DNA from: Anaerolineae bacterium
GTDB taxonomy: Bacteria; Chloroflexota; Anaerolineae; JAFGEY01
Assembly (NCBI GenBank): GCA_016929205.1
Contig: JAFGJF010000124.1
Coordinates: forward strand, 1 to 8,307
Direction: 5' to 3'
DNA: 8,307 bases
The notes under the pieces were generated by a model, which saw nothing but the letters and a program-made list of their open reading frames with translations, searched no databases and was not told the origin of the DNA. Position 1 is the first letter of the stretch; the number at the start of each line of letters is the position of its first letter. A program made the translations under genes and the position numbers. Below are positions 6,125 through 8,307 of the stretch, in pieces.

Positions 6125-7327
6125 ATGGTAAAGAAATTGAGTGTCTGGCTCGCATTGGTGGTTGTTCTGTCATAGGCCCTTGTCGCGTGCCAGCAAAAGC
6201 CCGAAGTGGTCGGCGGGTTCGAGATCCCGGTGATCGAAAAGGGCAAATTGAACATCGCCATGGTGCTCATTGGCCCGCACGACGACGGCGGATGGAGCCA
6301 GTCGCACTATGAGGGCCTCGAGTATGTCAAGGAAAAGGTCGCGGATGTGCACGTGGCCTACGTTGAGAATGTGCCCGAAGGCGCCGAGTCGGAGCAGATT
6401 TTCCGCAGCCTGTCGCGCAAGGGTTTTGATCTGATCTTTGGCACCTCGTTTGGTCATATGGATCCGATGGAGACCGTGGCTGGAGAATTCCCCGACACGA
6501 CCTATATCCACATCAGCGGCTACAAGTCGAATATGGAGAATTTCGGCAACCTCTTTGGGGCGATGGAAGACATGAAATTCCTGGCCGGCATGCTGGCCGG
6601 TTCCCGGGCCAAGGCGGATGGCAATCCCAAGTTGGGCTACATGGCCACCTTTCCGATCCCGGAAGAAATCCGCCTGGGCAACGCTATCGCCCTGGGCATG
6701 AAAATCACCTGCCCCGAGTGCACGCTGGACGTGCGTTGGATCAACACCTGGCACGACCCGGTTATGGAAAAGGAAGCGGCGGCGTCGTTGTTTGATGCCG
6801 GTGCGCAGGTCGTCTTTACCGGCGCCGACACACCCGCCGTGGCCGACGTGGCCGCCGAAAAGGGCAAGTGGGGCGTGACCTATGACTGGTACGGCTCGTG
6901 CAAGGTTGATGCCTGCCTGACTGCGCCCTATTGGAACTGGGGCCCGGTGTACGCCGAGATCGCCAATGGCGTGCGCGACGGCACCTACGAGGTTGGCTGG
7001 CACTACTTTGATGCTGACAGCGGCGCGATGGGCCTCTATGGCTTTATGGAAGGTCAGACACCGCAACCCGCTATCTCCGGTCTGCCCGGAGAGGACGTGC
7101 AACTGGTCAAAGAGGTCCTGAACGGGTTCCTGACCGGTGATTTCACCCGCTTTGACCTGTTCTCCGGCCCGATCTACGACAACCAGGGCAAGGTCATCGT
7201 TCCTGAGAATGAAAAGATGGAGCAGAGCGACCTCGACCAGTTCCCGCCCGGCGCGCCCGGCCTGGAATGCAAGTACTGTATGTACTGGTGGGCCGAGGGG
7301 ATCACCGCCGAACTGCCGGAACAATAA
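6125..7327 (+). CDS. Bmp-family ABC transporter substrate-binding lipoprotein, interrupted by in-frame TAG (possible pseudogene)
   Basis: Extracytoplasmic binding protein of the Bmp family (PF02608), whose members bind nucleosides or related solutes for ABC uptake. ATG 6125 starts a lipoprotein signal peptide: MVKK n-region, hydrophobic LSVWLALVVVLS, lipobox LVAC with Cys at codon 22 (6188-6190). Codon 17 is TAG (6173-6175), in the hydrophobic core just before the lipobox. The rest of the frame is clean to TAA at 7325-7327, for 400 codons in all. Family features: KLNIAMVLIGP opening strand, DDGGWSQSHYEGL, GTSFGHMDPM, FLAGMLAG, INTWHDPVMEKEAA and WNWGPVYAEIANGV. Translation restarting at GTG 6206 would give a mature-like protein without secretion signal or lipid anchor, unlikely to work. 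TAG ends the four upstream genes, so general TAG reassignment is unlikely; a recent nonsense mutation, sequencing error or readthrough remain. Six cysteines occur as three close pairs. The ABC ATPase follows 120 bp downstream. Confidence 0.9.
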
Positions 7328-7334
7328 AAAAGCT

Positions 7335-7431
7335 TGATGCGTGAAACGTGATTCGTGAGGCGTAAGGCGTGAGGCGGTGAATTGTACCGCACGTCAGGCG
7401 TCCTTACGATTCACGTTTTCACGTTTCACGC
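7335..7431 (+). repeat. 7-nt-periodic imperfect inverted repeat between the Bmp and ATPase genes
   Basis: The left half is six head-to-tail heptamers of the form TGANNCG, one of them TAAGGCG (7335-7376). The right half carries the same motif in reverse orientation, in 7- and 8-nt steps. The arms share a perfect 13-bp inverted match, GCGTGAAACGTGA (7339-7351) against TCACGTTTCACGC (7419-7431), with looser complementarity inside. It follows the Bmp stop by 7 bp and ends just before the ATPase Shine-Dalgarno. Similar GTGAAACG-type palindromes occur between genes in Chloroflexota as far as I recall. It could fold into a long hairpin that attenuates or stabilises the transcript, or be a non-autonomous repeat element. 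Confidence 0.8.
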
Positions 7432-7436
7432 CCTTT

Positions 7437-7440
7437 GGAG
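7437..7440 (+). promoter_or_regulatory. Shine-Dalgarno of the ABC ATPase gene
   Basis: GGAG, 7 nt before ATG 7448. It supports that start rather than the in-frame ATG at 7496, and lies immediately outside the inverted repeat. Confidence 0.65.
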
Positions 7441-7447
7441 CTTGTGG

Positions 7448-8307
7448 ATGAATCAGTCCGCCACTGATGCCGTTCAACGTCGTGATGCCGTCCGCATGCA
7501 GGGGATCGTCAAACGGTTTCCCGGCGTGTTGGCCGTCGATGGCGTCGATTTTGTGCTGCGCGAGGGCGAGATTCACGCCTTGTTGGGCGAGAATGGGGCC
7601 GGCAAAAGCACATTGATGAACGTGCTGGCCGGCCTATATCGCGCCGATGAGGGGCAGATCGAGATCGATGGCGAGGTGGTGGAACTGCACTCGCCGCGCG
7701 ACGCGATCGAGCGGGGCATTGGCATGGTTCACCAGCACTTTATGCTCGCGCCCTCGCAGAGCGTGACCGAGAATATTTTGCTCGGTCTTGACGAGCCGCG
7801 CTTTTTTATGCACCTGGCGCGGTACGACCGGCGGGTGGCCGAATTGGGGGAGCGTTTCGGGCTCAGGGTTGACCCCAAGGCCAAGGTGTGGCAGCTTTCG
7901 GTGGGCGAGCAGCAGCGCGTCGAGATATTAAAGATGCTCTACCGGGGCGTGCAGGTGTTGATTATGGACGAGCCGACGGCCGTGCTGGCCCCGCAAGAGA
8001 TCGAAGAGTTGTTTGCCGTCTTGCGCTCCATGAAGGCACAGGGCAAATCGATCGTCTTTATCAGCCACAAGCTGGGCGAAGTGATGTCGGTGGCCGACCG
8101 GATCACCGTCTTGAGGCGAGGCCAGGTCACCTCGGCCGGGATCGAGGTCGCTTCGACCAACACTGCCGAGTTGGCCAGGCTGATGGTCGGGCGTGAGGTG
8201 CTGTTCCGCGTCGAAAAGACCGAGTGCGAACTGGGTGAGGACGTGCTGGTTGTCGATGCGGTCCACGCACAGAATGACAAGGGACTGCCGGCGCTGCGCG
8301 GCGTGTC
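7448..8307 (+). CDS. Nucleoside-type ABC transporter ATP-binding protein, 3'-truncated
   Basis: First 286 codons of an ABC ATPase that runs off the right edge without a stop. Motifs by residue: Walker A GENGAGKST (47-55), Q-loop VHQHFML (94-100), signature LSVGEQQRVEI (150-160), Walker B VLIMDEPT (170-177) and H-loop ISHK (205-208). All catalytic residues are intact. MVHQHFML, VGEQQRVEILKMLYRG and AVLAPQEI are characteristic of the duplicated-cassette ATPases (about 500 residues) paired with Bmp binding proteins, as in the B. subtilis YufO/NupO type. A second cassette is therefore expected after MVGREV; its start (VLVVDAVHAQ) is just visible. It would power uptake of the solute captured by the upstream lipoprotein, and two permease genes would normally follow. 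The ATG at 7448 has GGAG 7 nt upstream. Whether it is co-transcribed with the interrupted Bmp gene through the palindromic repeat is uncertain. Confidence 0.93.
   Translation, partial: MNQSATDAVQRRDAVRMQGIVKRFPGVLAVDGVDFVLREGEIHALLGENGAGKSTLMNVLAGLYRADEGQIEIDGEVVELHSPRDAIERGIGMVHQHFMLAPSQSVTENILLGLDEPRFFMHLARYDRRVAELGERFGLRVDPKAKVWQLSVGEQQRVEILKMLYRGVQVLIMDEPTAVLAPQEIEELFAVLRSMKAQGKSIVFISHKLGEVMSVADRITVLRRGQVTSAGIEVASTNTAELARLMVGREVLFRVEKTECELGEDVLVVDAVHAQNDKGLPALRGV

Noticed and set aside
6170..7324. 384-codon minus-strand ORF opposite the Bmp gene
   Set aside because: The plus frame has an unmistakable Bmp fold signature; the antisense frame is a codon-bias shadow.
6206..7327. GTG 6206 as the true start of the Bmp protein
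   Set aside because: No Shine-Dalgarno precedes it, it falls after the lipobox Cys, and an ideal AGGAGG-ATG with a lipoprotein signal lies upstream in the same frame.
7335..7431. CRISPR array
   Set aside because: The repeats are 7-nt degenerate units without spacers and form an inverted, not direct, arrangement.
1..8307. tRNA or rRNA genes
   Set aside because: No cloverleaf, T-loop GGTTCGANTCC-type motif or rRNA-like sequence was seen on either strand.

Overview
The window is about 8.3 kb of GC-rich bacterial DNA (estimated by eye at about 60% GC). All convincing genes lie on the plus strand. Gene content and style suggest a Chloroflexota-like bacterium, perhaps Anaerolineae: a MoxR/DUF58/DUF4129 cluster directly behind mnmG, a Bmp-type lipoprotein transporter, and GTGAAACG-type intergenic palindromes. 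That assignment is inference from recalled gene style, not a search result.

Region 1 (1-5899) reads as one operon. It starts inside mnmG, whose first 90 or so codons are off the left edge. A MoxR AAA+ ATPase follows 26 bp later, then a DUF58 (vWA-like) protein with a perfect 21-bp tandem repeat in its N-terminal coding region. Next comes a 142-bp gap that appears to hold a fossil of a Y1/REP-associated transposase. The last gene is a polytopic membrane protein ending in a DUF4129 domain. MoxR, DUF58 and DUF4129 proteins commonly occur together in an envelope-linked chaperone module; here the usual transglutaminase domain is missing. A compound hairpin followed by TTTTT (5846-5899) ends the unit.

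Region 2 (5898-8307) is a second unit for import of a nucleoside-like solute. It has a good sigma70-type promoter with an extended -10, and about 190 nt of leader that can form two substantial stems, one with an alternative register and a possible pseudoknot. A strong Shine-Dalgarno then precedes a Bmp-family lipoprotein gene. The signal peptide of that gene carries an in-frame TAG one codon before its LVAC lipobox, although the rest of the frame is intact. After a repeat-rich inverted structure with 7-nt periodicity (7335-7431) comes the start of the matching ABC ATPase, which runs off the right edge. The membrane permeases presumably follow outside the window.

The points most worth following up are the amber codon in the solute-binding lipoprotein, the unassigned structured leader in front of it, and the two small mobile-element or repeat traces at 4207-4308 and 7335-7431.
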